Shown here piece after piece: positions 34,777 through 46,300 of a DNA stretch of 64,000 bases. Location of the stretch: positions 29,127,401-29,191,400 of the forward strand of contig OZ034969.1 in assembly GCA_964030785.1 (NCBI GenBank). The letters are read 5' to 3'. The DNA is from Siderastrea siderea. Lineage: Eukaryota; Cnidaria; Anthozoa; Scleractinia; Rhizangiidae. The notes beneath the pieces were generated by a model. The model was given only the letters and a program-made list of their open reading frames with translations, ran no database searches and was not told the origin of the DNA. The stretch's first letter is position 1. The number at the start of each line of letters is the position of its first letter. The position numbers and the translations under genes are program-made.

Positions 34777-35175
34777 GGCTTGATAGCTCAGTTGGTAAGA
34801 GTGCTGCACTGCTATCATAAATAAATAAATAAATAAACACTTTATTTCAGTAGGGTGCATAATTACAGTCAAACTGTAGTCTCCCTTATGGCCCTACGAA
34901 ACGTCCAGGTCGAATTGGAATTTGGAAATGTTGGTTTTTATGGAGGGAGGAAAACCGGAGTACCCGGAGAAAACCCTCAGAGCAAGGACGAGAACCAACA
35001 ACAAACTCAACCCACATAAATTATGACACCGGGACCGGGAATCGAACCCGGGCCACACTGGTGGAAGGCGAGTGCACTGCGCCATCCCTGCTCCCCCATT
35101 GGGTTGACATGTATATCCCAACCAAGCCTGTATTTTTTCAGACTTTTTTTGCAGTTGCCTAAGTTGCACACACAG
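34777..35175 (+). mobile_element. tRNA-derived SINE interrupted by another SINE
   Basis: Positions 34777-34817 (GGCTTGATAGCTCAGTTGGT and following) are the 5' half of a tRNA-like head with a clear A box. About 35126-35175 (AAGCCTGTATTTTTTCAG, then GCAGTTGCC) looks like the body of the same SINE type. The part between is a second, oppositely oriented SINE. Assigning the 3' piece to the same SINE rests on remembered cnidarian SINE structure. Confidence 0.5.
34818..35100 (-). mobile_element. tRNA-derived SINE inserted in the SINE at 34777-35175
   Basis: On the minus strand it starts near 35097 with GGGGGAGCAGGGATGGCG, has a B box GGGTTCGATTCCCGG, then a body with GGGTTTTCTCCGGGTACTCC, a segment widely conserved in animal SINEs (V-SINE/DANA-like). 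It ends in a (TTTA)n tail seen as TAAATAAATAAA at 34818-34836. The tail abuts the anticodon region of the host SINE. Confidence 0.7.
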
Positions 35176-36755
35176 CTGCCATGGTCTTCCATTTCGTTAA
35201 ACTCCTAATCTGCTAAAATGAAAACCTAGAGTATGTGGGACCAGTTAGGGACTCGTCAGTTTTCTAAAGGAGCAGGGGGAGGGCAATGAAATGTTATGGA
35301 CCCAAAATCAATTTTGACCCCTCAGAGGACTGGTTGCTTTGGATGACCATAAGACAAGGCAAGTTCCTTTATTTCCTTTAACAAACTTGGGAGGACAACA
35401 AGGACAAAGTTACAAGTTACAAGTTACAAGTTAAAGTTAAGAGTTGCCAAGTTTTACTTGCCATTTCTAACCACTTGCAATGTATTTTGTGGAGTCAGCT
35501 TCTTGAAAACTGACTGACAAGACAACAACTATGTGAAAATCCTTTGGTTCACAAACGTTTTCTAAGAATATAAATCAACAGCCCAAACACAAGCTCATGA
35601 ACTTATATTCAAGGTTACTGGGTGCTGGTCTTCTTTAAAATCTCCTCCTGAAAGAAAAGGTTTCAAGATTGGTAAGACTGATGGAAAACTATGATAGGTG
35701 CTAACTGTGTACATAACCTAAGGCTTCCTGTTGCCATTAAAATTAGACTCCTTTATTTAAAATTTTAAAGGGTAGCTCTTTCAGAAGTCAAGGCATTTAC
35801 TATCAATAGGAGCCCTTATAGTGTTAAAGCATAATTATGCATCGTAATTGTCCAATCAGGATAAAGCAAGACTTTCCTGGGATAAAGCTATTAATATTAA
35901 TCGATTCATAAGTGAGGTGTGAAGTAACAGTCGAGTTGCTTTTTGATGCTTCATGTTGTGTGTGAGCGTGTGAATTAAGATACTGATTTTTAGATGCTCG
36001 CAGACCAGTTCATTTAGAACTAATACCAGGATTCTACTACCCTGAATAAAATTATACAACATAACCATCTTTCTGTCAAAAAACTAAGGTAGTTTTAGAT
36101 TATGCAAGGCAAAAATTGAGGGGAAAAACACTTTACTGGTGACAAACACAAATGAAATCATACAAAACTGAGTTAATTCCAACAAGGAATCCTTTGGTGT
36201 AAATAAGGCAACAAGAGGCCAATTGGCTAATGAGACAAGACTCTTGCTTTACAAATTTTAACGGCCAAAAAGTCAATGTTTGTAAACATCAAATGTCCTC
36301 TTTACGTCCTTAAAATTCTTCAAGCAAAATTATTTTGCATTTCCACTTCACAAATGGCCTTTTGGGTCGTTATATAAAAACTTAAACAGTCCATCGGGTG
36401 ACTACAGAATGAAAAACTTCGAAATGAAGATGAAACGGAAAACCGAGCGGGGTCCTTGTAAATTTTATTAGCTGAAAGTGTGAACTGAAATGATATTGTA
36501 CAAGTTTATTTTAATGTAATTTTAGCTGAGATAATTCCCGTTTGCCTGCTTTGTTAATCAACTAGTGATTAACTGCAGGTCTTCTAAAGTAGTTTCATGG
36601 TTTTTTGCACCTCTTTGACTCTGAGATTACTTGACCGCTGAGTGACCGCCACGGCCCCTTCAAACAAGGAAAGTTCACGGATCGATTGATGTGTAGCAAA
36701 AGCTAACAAAAACTTGCAAGCGAACACTAATTTTTAAAATTGTGAGTAGGATAGC
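35176..36755. other. Gene-less intergenic stretch
   Basis: A small (ACAAGTT)n tandem run is at about 35410-35440. Otherwise it is AT-rich DNA with no supported exon. AATAAA on the minus strand at about 36463-36468 could end a short minus-strand transcript from the bidirectional region near 37 kb. Confidence 0.4.
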
Positions 36756-36759
36756 TTAC

Positions 36760-37100
36760 CTGCTTCGGTAAAAACGGCAGCTGTAAGACTTCCAATATCC
36801 CTGTCCTCTCAGTCTTTGAATCCCTCCTGATTTTATTATGACATCTAATCTTGTCTCCCTCACTTCATGGAACCATAAGCTTATATTTTCTTCCGGTGTG
36901 AAGGAAAAATTTTCCTGCTCACAAATGCAAAAGCCCGAGCTAAACACTCGTTTTCCGCTTTAAAATACCTTAAACCAATTTCTTTACGCCATCGAGAAGT
37001 TAGAAAAGCGCCTGGAATTGCCATATGTACCAAAAAGGTTAAGAATAAGTGATCAAGCAATGAAAACTACGTCTTTTACTCAGGCCGCCATCTTTGTTTA
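36760..37100 (-). promoter_or_regulatory. Candidate bidirectional promoter and minus-strand first exon
   Basis: CAAAGATGGCGGC on the minus strand (37084-37096) is a strong YY1-type initiator element. A minus-strand donor, AAGCAG|GTAAGC, lies at about 36760. Between them a frame starting MAIPGAFLTSRWRKEI runs about 50 codons without a good donor. No downstream minus-strand exons were recognised. The spot lies about 200 bases upstream of TMEM42 on the other strand, so a shared divergent promoter is plausible. Confidence 0.3.
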
Positions 37101-37293
37101 TTTCACTGGCGCCCACGTTTCAGGAATCTGGGTACTAGGAAAATGATTAACCAATCAGACAAAAGTCTCCTTTGTTTGGGAACCCTGTGATTAGTTTTTC
37201 CCCAGTCTCTCTCGGCTGCGCTTTGAAATGCCTGTTAGATTTGGGGTTTGAAGAAGAAGTACGCTCTTTGGCGCTCAAAAAACACGCTTTAAG

Positions 37294-39467
37294 ATGATAG
37301 GATTTGTTTCTGCTATTTGTGCCGGTTGTTGTGCAGCAATCGCGTCTACCTGTGCTAAACTGACCATGTCTCCAGAGCTTCAGAGGATCTTTTGGTGCGA
37401 TTTCTTACTTCAAAAAGTTTTTGATGGTTCCACGCTTTCATCAGTCTGTCAATCGGTTAGCCCTTTGTTATTTCCTTCCTCTCAGGTTTTAAAATATATT
37501 GGCAATCAGAATTATCTGAATGATGGTGTAAAGTTGTAAATATGATTCGTAAAGTAGGCTTTAACCATATCATTCACCTATCCAGAGCTAAAAGAGAAGG
37601 CGGAGGGGGCTTGGAAAAGGTGGAAAGAAGAATTACGTGACTGTGAAATTTGTCAAATATTCTTATTTTGGTCACGCATTTACCATTCCAGTTCATGTGC
37701 TTACCAGAACCATATTGACCATGGATTTGACAGGCAAATGTTTTGCAAGTGGGAATGGAAAATTAAATGAAATGCCCCAGATCCTGCTGTGGTCCCCTCC
37801 CGCTAGTTTGACATCAATAGTTGTGTTACTGCACTTTCAGCTGCTGTGTCAATTCTTAAAATAGCTTGTTTTTAATTTCAGGTTGTGATTGTAGGAAGAG
37901 TGTCATCCTTTCTGCTGGTGTTCTTTTTCAATGCCTTAATGTGGACATTGTTTGTGAAGTCTCTGAGAGGATCCTCATCTTCAGCTACAGCAACTGTCAC
38001 CAATACAGGTTCAAATTTTATCGGCACGGTAAGTTTTTTCATGTAGTGTATTTACTTTAGAGGGGGTATTTTTTCAAAGGAGGTATTTGGTCATGATGGG
38101 TGTTTATTTTTTTGTTAGTTTTGGATTTGAAAACATGACATTCATGGCTTTAACCTGGGTTTGTCAACAGAACAATGACAAGCCCAAAATCAAGTTTTGT
38201 ACAGACCTTGAGCCAAATCCCAGCTACCAATTAGACTGAGCTCTATACATTTCTTGATGTCACTTCAAAGTCCGAAAAAGGAAAAATCCAGTTGCTCCAG
38301 GTATACATTATATCCAGTTTTTCTGAAAATGGCCCCTCTTCAGCTGAAGGAACAGTTTTCATGATTCTGCAAAATTCCTAAAAGAAAGCTAAATACATTG
38401 CAACTGGTGCTTCTTAGGCACTAAGCTGCTATATGGCAGGTGGGTCCACTGTGGCTAAGCTTCAGATCTCCATTAAACTCACACCTTCTAACAAGATGTC
38501 TCTAAAAACTGCCCCATCCCCCACCCAGTGGGCCCTCTTCACTAGAGCACCAATTTTCAGAAAACATGGCCCAAGATATTTAAACTTCTCATACCAAACT
38601 TTAAAATTTTGGAAGTTTATGATGCAGTTTTTGTGTTTATATTTATCCCCCTATTCCACATTCCAGAATAAACCCTTCTGCTGTGCTGGCAATTGCATTT
38701 TTTACTAGGCAAATAAAAAAAACTCAAGGGCACAAAAGAAACCTTTTTACAAGGCATGAAGTCCAGAGATCACCTGGTCTTGAAATATTGCTCTCCTGTT
38801 TGCAGAGATTTTGCTGATCCTTGCTAACTTGCCTCAGGGGTTTCAATAAAATTTGAAGTAAGCAGCTGTTTTGAGTAGAGTAACAGACTGTACCAACAAG
38901 GTTTGAAAGAAATCTTTCTTTAATTACCTCAATGTAGAGAAAATAATAGCCGAATTCGTTGAGCTATTTTTCGTCGGTTGTCGGTGCTTATTGAAAGCAC
39001 TGTAGCCTGTCTGGATTCTTCCCTGTTTGGGGTTGCTGTAATGTGCTATAATTTTACTAGCCATTTTCCATGCATGTCCAAGGCTTTTAATGACTCGTGA
39101 AGAAAGGAAGGTGGTGGAAATATGCAACAAAAGTAGAATTATGTAGATATGTGCTCTGTTAATCACCAGGAGGAGACACAATCTTAAAAATTTTCACTGT
39201 CTTAAAATATGATTTTCAAACGTTTTGTCTTTTCTGAGCTGGTAAAGGATGGGATGCTAGTCCATTACAGGGTTACAACCCTCCCTCCCCCCCCCCCCTC
39301 CCCACCACCACCACCTTTTATTCATGCACCTAAAGCCAGACACAGTTTCCAGTCTTAGGAAATGATACGACACCATGCAAAGGCCAGCCTTGAACCACCA
39401 ACCCTCCTATCTTCTGATCAAAAATGCAACATGGTAACCACTAGACCACTCCTCCTCCTCCTCCTCC

Positions 39468-39499
<32 letters not shown>

Positions 39500-39515
39500 C
39501 TCCTCCTCCTCCTCC

Positions 39516-39556
<41 letters not shown>

Positions 39557-39575
39557 CTCCTCCCCCTCTTCCTCT

Positions 39576-39610
<35 letters not shown>

Positions 39611-39719
39611 TTCCTCTTCCTCCTCTTCCTCCCCCTCCTCCTCCTCCTCTTCCTCCTCTTCCTCTTCCTCTTCCTCCTCCTCTTCCTCTTCCTCCTCTTC
39701 CTCTTCCTCCTCTTCCTCT

Positions 39720-39817
<98 letters not shown>

Positions 39818-39821
39818 CTCT

Positions 39822-39883
<62 letters not shown>

Positions 39884-40199
39884 CTCTTCCTCTTCCTCTT
39901 CCTCCTCCTCTGCCTCCCCCCTCCTTCTCCTCCTTCTCCTTCTCCTCCACTGTCTCCTCCTCCTGTTTTATTAAGGAGTGCCTATATTCTTTTATCGTGT
40001 GTTGTTTCATTTTCTTCTGGAAGCTACACATTATAAGAACTGTCTTTTCTTGCAGGCTGTCCTGGGTTGTGTGCTGTTTGGTGAGATGTTATCCATGAGG
40101 TGGTGGTTAGGCACATCTCTGATCCTCACGGGCCTGATTCTGATTCACTTTAACAGTGCATCCTCAACAGAAGAGCACCCTGATATCAAGAAAGAATAA
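37294..40199 (+). CDS. TMEM42: Transmembrane protein 42 homologue
   Basis: Three coding exons (37294-37455, 37882-38028, 40056-40199) join in phase 0 to give 150 residues; human TMEM42 is 159. Four hydrophobic segments fit an EamA/DMT-like small membrane protein: MIGFVSAICAGCCAAIASTCA, a middle segment (VVIVGRVSSFLLVFFFNALM), SSSATATVTNTGSNFIGTAV and WWLGTSLILTGLILIHF. The family motifs SSATATVTNT-SNF, VLFGE and LILIHF are present. The C-terminus is short and charged (EEHPDIKKE). Function is not established for the family; its fold is that of half a drug/metabolite transporter. Intron 2 (2.0 kb) contains a SINE and a 0.5-kb pure polypyrimidine tract ending about 90 bases before the last exon. 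Confidence 0.9.
39240..39448 (-). mobile_element. tRNA-derived SINE in TMEM42 intron 2
   Basis: On the minus strand the head carries an A box (GTGGTCTAGTGGTTACCATG) and a B-box-like GTGGTTCAAGGC, then a body ending near CCTGTAATGGACTAGCATCC, similar to conserved animal SINE bodies. Its 5' end abuts the polypurine/polypyrimidine tract. The head resembles the one at 1706-1795. Confidence 0.5.
39448..39966. repeat. 519-bp polypyrimidine tract (CTC/CTT)n
   Basis: The plus strand is almost exclusively C and T, in irregular CTC and CTT triplets; the few purines are near the 3' end. The complementary strand is a (GAG/GAA)n polypurine. Long open frames here (poly-Leu one way, poly-Gly/Arg the other) are artefacts of the triplet repeat. 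It lies in TMEM42 intron 2. Confidence 0.95.
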
Positions 40200-40665
40200 C
40201 CTTAACAGGCCAAAGGTACTTGGAAATCTACTCTGTTAATCAGGGGTAATGACTGGATTTCTTAAGCCAAAATGACAAAAAAATACAACTGGTCAGTGGC
40301 AACAAACGTCGTTTACGCGATGAACAGCCTCGTTCCCAGTCGTCCTCGGCGGATGTGACATCACCCATGGAGCTCAACTAGGAGATTCGCCTAGGATGTT
40401 CAGCCCCAAGCTTCACGCTGTCACTCGATAAGTGTGTAAAGGCCTGGGGACAAGGCTGCACAATGAACTAAACAGAAGCACATCAAGTGCCTGCAGCCTG
40501 TGCTAAGGGCGAGGGAAGCAAGCTACGATTGGTTAGGCTTTTCTTCTTATTTGTCGGAGAAGGTTGTTAGCTGGGATCGCTGAAGTGTATAACAGGATTT
40601 TTTATTGACCGGTATTACCAGAATGGGAAATATACCAACACGACAGTTGATTTATCACCAATTTT

Positions 40666-40919
40666 CAGGGTTCTAACAAGGTATATGGGATCGGGGATCA
40701 AAGGGGTGGGATCAGGGATCAGAAGGGTGGGATTTGGGATCACAGCCCTGGGATCAGGGATGACAGACCATGGGATCGGAATCAGCAGTTTTTTTAGGGA
40801 TCAGGGATCAGGCTGTACCATATTTGTAGAATCAGGAACCAAAATTGGTCACGCTTTTGGAATCAAGAATCAGAAATTGAAAGATCAGCATTGAAAAAAC
40901 ATACCTCGTTACCACCCTG
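40666..40919. mobile_element. hAT-like MITE with iterated GGGATCA motif
   Basis: The ends CAGGGTTCTAACAAGGTAT and, as complement, CAGGGTGGTAACGAGGTAT are imperfect inverted repeats starting with the CAGGG typical of hAT elements. The left half holds repeated GGGATCAGGGATCA. The flanks are similar but not an exact 8-bp duplication. Confidence 0.55.
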
Positions 40920-41495
40920 GATTTTTCTGGGAAATTAAAAAAAACAAAGAAAAACCTTTTTGAATTCATTCTGTCCAAATGAAGTCTTGGAGGAACGATG
41001 AATACTTCATGGAACTCGTTTCACGAATTTAAGACTTTTTGGGCGAATATTCTGATCCCTGTCCTTATTTGCGTAAGACTACGTTTACACATCATCCAAT
41101 GCTGGGTTACACTTTCGAAACCAATCCAAAACAACGATTGCTCCAAAACTATTTGCCTTTTTAAAGGCTAATGCATGTATGCATTGAAGCAAGCGAGTCC
41201 CCGAGAAAAGGTTATATAATAAAAGAAAAGTTATTTCAAAGCTTCAAGCAGGTTTTCCTGTTTAATCCAGTACACAGTGTGTAGTGTTTATCAACACACT
41301 TAAAAGAAAAAATGCTAGTCATTAGTAAACACATTTCAGTCACTTCTTGGTAGTAAATGCCACTGTTACAAGCGAAAGTAGTGTTACCGATGTACACAAT
41401 GAGATTATCAGTTAATCATAATTCACTGGGAGATAAAAGGAATTAGTTCTAAGGAAACTGTGGTGTTGCTTCGGTGAGGAAGTGAAACAAAAATG

Positions 41496-41689
41496 TGGAT
41501 TTACCAACTCAGTTGATAAGGTAAATTGGCCACTGTAAAGAAATTTAAAAGCTGACATTTCGAGTGTCCGCCCTTCGTCGGAACAGATTTGGTTTCGTTT
41601 TGACAAAAGGGCTCACGCTCAAAACGTCAGCTTTTCAATTCCTTCACAGTGGACAAATTACGTTTATATCAACTCAGTTGATAAATCCA
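41496..41689. repeat. Palindromic foldback repeat
   Basis: Arms of about 85 bp pair around a short centre. Each arm includes GGATTTA(C/T)CAACT(C/G)AGTTGATA and an AAAAGCTGACNTTTNGAG block. It is a foldback MITE in the intergenic region between TMEM42 and the actin gene. Confidence 0.7.
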
Positions 41690-41719
41690 AATGTCTGTAC
41701 TGAGAGATAGGCTTCTGGT

Positions 41720-41938
41720 CAGGGCTCGAAATTTACGGTCGCAAATGTGCAATTTGCGACTGGTTTGAGGACATTTGCTCCTAAAAAAATAACTTGGGAG
41801 CAAATTTGCTCCTTCGACTTTGGCTCATTTTCATAATAAATACATCTTCTGCTCCTTGTTAGACCCAATGTACTCCTACAATTTTGGACCTAGGAGACGA
41901 ACTGGCAACCGGGGAAAATAATTTAATTTCGAGGCCTG
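41720..41938. mobile_element. hAT-like MITE remnant
   Basis: The left end CAGGGCTCGAAATTTAC matches the complement of the right end, CAGGCCTCGAAATTAAAT. The interior repeats GCAAATTTGCTCC/GGAGCAAATTTG-type motifs. An exact target duplication is not visible. Confidence 0.5.
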
Positions 41939-42159
41939 CTGGTGGTCAGAAATTGTACGTTAATTCTATTCTCAATCTCGATAAGAAACTTTACAGTGGG
42001 AAGAGCAAAGTGTATACTTCCGTAGCATACCTTCGTGAAATTAACTATCCAAATAGCTTTCTGTTTCATGAGGCCTCTTCAAGGCATGCCCTGGGTACTA
42101 AAGGCGTTTCTCGCGCACGTGACCACGGACAAACTTAATGTCTCATATTTCTTTAAGGC

Positions 42160-42235
42160 GGCCGTTTGTTGATCGACTGCTCCACGAAAGCACGCGAGAG
42201 GAACCTCCACGAAAGCATGCGAGAGGAACCTCAAA
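42160..42235. repeat. Short tandem repeat, 27-bp unit, two copies
   Basis: CTCCACGAAAGCACGCGAGA is followed immediately by a second copy with one change. It lies just downstream of the actin gene. Other intergenic DNA between 40200 and 42393 shows no exon. Confidence 0.7.
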
Positions 42236-42393
42236 TACCCAAGGTAATTTATGGCCGCAAGCCGCTTTCTTGAGCTGGTTTTTTATCGAAGCTATCCTTT
42301 AATTTTGATGGCATAAACGAACTCACTAAAGTATACGAATAAACTGAGACTGATCACACTGTTGAGCTTTACGCTGCAATAAGCGGACTGCGT

Positions 42394-43305
42394 TCATAAG
42401 CATTTGCGATTAACAATGGAAGGACCATGATCGTTGTATTCTTCTTTGGAAATACACATGACTGGAAAGGTTGATAGCGAGGCTAGGATTGATCCGCCAA
42501 TCCAAGCAGATAGCTTGCGTTCAGCAGGGGCAATGATTTTCACTTTTGAATGTTTCCAGAGAGATTGTATTTCTTTAGTCAATCTTTCCTCTATTCCTGA
42601 GAACAAGGTGGAGCCACCCGTCAGAACCACGTTTCGGAAGAAGTCTGCATACACCTCACAATCTCCGCAGTTCATGACAGAGTTGTAAATGGCCTCGTGC
42701 ATCCCTGCAGTATCAGCCTTACCAGTGAAGGAAGTTTTAAACAAACACTCCGGAGCACGGAATCTCTCGTTACCAACAACAACACACCGGCCATCAGGGC
42801 GTTGATAGCTTTGGTTTATGTTCGTGCTAGAGCCAGCGATAATCATTTCTTGCTCGAAGTCCTGAGCAACGTAGCACAGTTTTTCCTTGATCTCGCGTGC
42901 TATTTCGAGCTCAAATGCAGTGTTGAATGAGTAGCCCCGCTCCATTAGAAGTTTTATGAGGTACTCTGTCACGTGTCTTCCACCAAGTTCGAGGCGGAGG
43001 ATGGCATGGGTGAGAGCGTAACCATAATCTATGGGTACTGCGTAACTAACACCATCCCCACTGTCAAAAACAAGCCCAGTTGTGCGACCGGAAGAGTAGA
43101 GCGACAACACTGCCTGCCTTGCAATATACATTGCTGGCACTATAAACGTCTCGAACATAATCTGTTAAAAAGAATATTAGAAATTGAGCTAAAATTGTAA
43201 AGGAAATGATACGAAACGCTCATTTCTATCATACTTTTTGGGATTACAGTCGCAGCTGTTATTATGGACACTCCTGGGATCAGAAAAGTGGACCGGTGTC
43301 ACAGC

Positions 43306-43337
<32 letters not shown>

Positions 43338-46300
43338 GGTCCAGATCCGCTAGCGGATTTGGACCCCCCGGTCCAAATCCGCTAGCGGACATGGACCCCC
43401 TCTCGCGGATTTGGACCCCCACCCCCCTGAAAACAAGCGTTCTATTGAGTAAAATTGGCAAAATTGTTTTTGGAGCTGTTAAAGAGGCAAAATAAAAATA
43501 TTGAGGCAGTTTTTTCTTTTCAAATAAAAGAGAACCTACAACGCTAGTTTGTATCGATAAATTTTAAAAACTAAACTTTCTTGACGATAACTTACAATAT
43601 TTTCTACCATAACTGACTTAAAGCGAGTTTACAATCTCAAGTTTAAAAAAACATGACTTACAATACCTTCTGCTATAACTGAATTAAAGCAAGTTTTAAA
43701 AAAGTTTGGAAACCGCGCTAAGAAAAACAATAGTATTTGACATCAGCTTGCCGCGGTAATTGGAGGGGCGGAGTAGCAAGCGTACTTTAAAAATTAGCAC
43801 AATGAGATTTTCATCCAAAAGGTGTTACTTTAAAACCTCCTTTGTTAAACCGCCCGTTTAAACTATGTTAAATTCAATGTCCTGGAAAAATAATAACAAC
43901 GCGTATGAAAGAGGTGAGCGTAACGAGATGAGCGTATTAAGTCAAGATCCACCGTCCTCTTTGTCAGTATAATTTCACCACATCCAAAGCAGAGGCCCAA
44001 CCTGGAGACATAATGAGCTGCAACAGAAGCCCATCGCGGGCTCCTGGCTGCAAATGGATCGTGCGCGCGGATTTGTAATTCAAACCAAGGTCTAAAAGCA
44101 GGGAGTTCGAGTTTAACCAATAGACCATTTTCATTATGACGTCACAAGCGCAAAGGTTGCTGGTAGTTGTAGTAAAGATCGCGCCCAGTATCGCGCAATC
44201 GCGAGAAAGTGTCAAAAAAATCAGCAGAAGCGCCATGTCGGCCAAGGCAAGCAACCAGGTGGCTTCACAAAGATGTTGCTGGATTGCTATACAAATTCAG
44301 CGTGGAGTTTTGTATGTTTTTTTTTCGATGGACGAAGAATTAACGTGTGAGCGTTGTTAAGAAACATTTCAATGGAAAACTTTTTTTCCAAATTCTGGAT
44401 ACTGAGTGTGTAGCAGGAAAACGTGTCTTAGCAATGTGCCAATATAATTTCCCTCATAAGAAAAAATAATCGAAGGGGAGTAGGGAGTGTCTGAGATAGG
44501 AGATGTAGAACATGTAGAACAGTTTTTAAATAATAGAGCCAAATGGAGATCGAAGTAATAAAAATTGTTCATCTAGAATAGTGCAAAATAAAACGAGGAA
44601 CCCAATGAAATGCTCTGAGCGACTAGCTTTGAGATTCAATAAAAACAAAACAAAACAAAGCATTTACAGTTTAAAAATATTTCGCTTTGAGTGAATCGGC
44701 AGTTGTAAGTTAAGTCGTCAAAAGAGGAGAAATACCATTTACCATCACAAGTTAACGCAAAACATGTAACGGTGATTGAAATATTCCGTCAACTGAAAAA
44801 GCGAGCAATGTTATATTTACAGCTTCGCACTAAGGCGGCCGAACGATTTTTTGCGTTCAAACAACCCAATTTGCAGTACCGAAGGAAAGCAAAATGCCTT
44901 GAGAAAGCAAAAATAGTCACTATTACCAATTTTTGAATTATTTTCACATTTTGCGAAATAAGAAATAATAAACAAAACCTACAAAGACAATGATTACAAA
45001 GACAAAATCTTGAAAGTTTATACGTACATTTTCTCGCCATGATTAACTGTAATAACTGCAATTACATAATCAGGTCGCTTATTTTAACTTTAATACGAAA
45101 TTCCATGAATAGACAAACACAGGAAAAGGGATAACAAGCTTTCAGGTATGAAACAATTATTCAGATTAGCACTTGCTGTCCATGGGAAGGAAAATGCCTC
45201 GAGTACAATTTCGCTTAACTTGACGCTGTTTCGTACCAAACTTCCGCACGTTTTTAAGCATTTCAAGAAAGTTATTGTAAATGTGCAGTCGCTCAGTTAA
45301 AAAATTCTTACAAAGACAACCCACAGTCAAATATGTAACTTACCTTACGGTTGAAGTGGAAGAAATACTTAAAAATGGATCGTTGTCCTTGGAAAAACAA
45401 CAATGACAGGTCCTGACAATACAGTCTGTTCTTGAACAAGGATTTCTTTGCACTAAGCTCTGCAACTTCTTTTATAACCGCCGCAGGTTATTTTTCAGGT
45501 CTTTTCCTTGTAGCAACAAGCTCTTAAAAGAAATGTCTTCAAAAGACTTCATCCTAAGGATCCATGTAAAATTACCGGCCTGAAAATCGAAGCCATCCGC
45601 TAAAAAGTTCTGTAACGCACCGAGTGCGATACGATACAAAAATCTAAAATCTTGCAAAATAAAGCTTCCTTACTTTTACGTTATTGTCTCTTGATGTGTC
45701 CTGGCAGGATAAAAGTGGGTTTGTCGCTTATGTCACTCAAGGTCCTCTCAATTATGCACATTATAGACGTGATATGATCAGCGGACTCGGCCGCCATTGC
45801 ATTGCATGTGCTTTCGTTCTTTTGTGGATTATTTGAATTTTCCCGCGATTGAGCGACCCTGGGCGGACCCTGGGCGCAATCTTTACTACAACTACCAGAA
45901 GCCTTTGCGTGTGTGACGTCATAATGAAAATGGTCTATAGGATGGCGCAAAAGATAGCCTCCAACACAGACATTCATAGGGCTCGTCACGCAATCCACTC
46001 TTCCCCCTTCCTTGTTAGGAGCGCGTGACGGCCCAAAGATTGTCTGCGTTGGAGGTTACGTGAAAGAGCGATCACCTTTGTTTTTTTGCGGTTAGTTGTG
46101 GCTGTAGGAAAGTCCATTCATTGGCTCAACTGTTTTAATATTTTTAAGTGATGGGAGGGACGCCGCCTCTTCTTGATCTCAAAATCGACGAACTGCCAAC
46201 ATTTTAGCTAAAGCGGATGCCGGTTGTATCTAGCTGAGCGGGATTTGAGTCGTATCACCGCGTTTAAAACACATACACTTAGCAATATTACGCCATGATT

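Noticed and set aside
39362..40036. Long poly-Leu/Phe frame and its Gly/Arg-rich reverse frame
   Set aside because: Both are read-throughs of the (CTC/CTT)n tract inside the TMEM42 intron; no splice signals or complexity support a protein.
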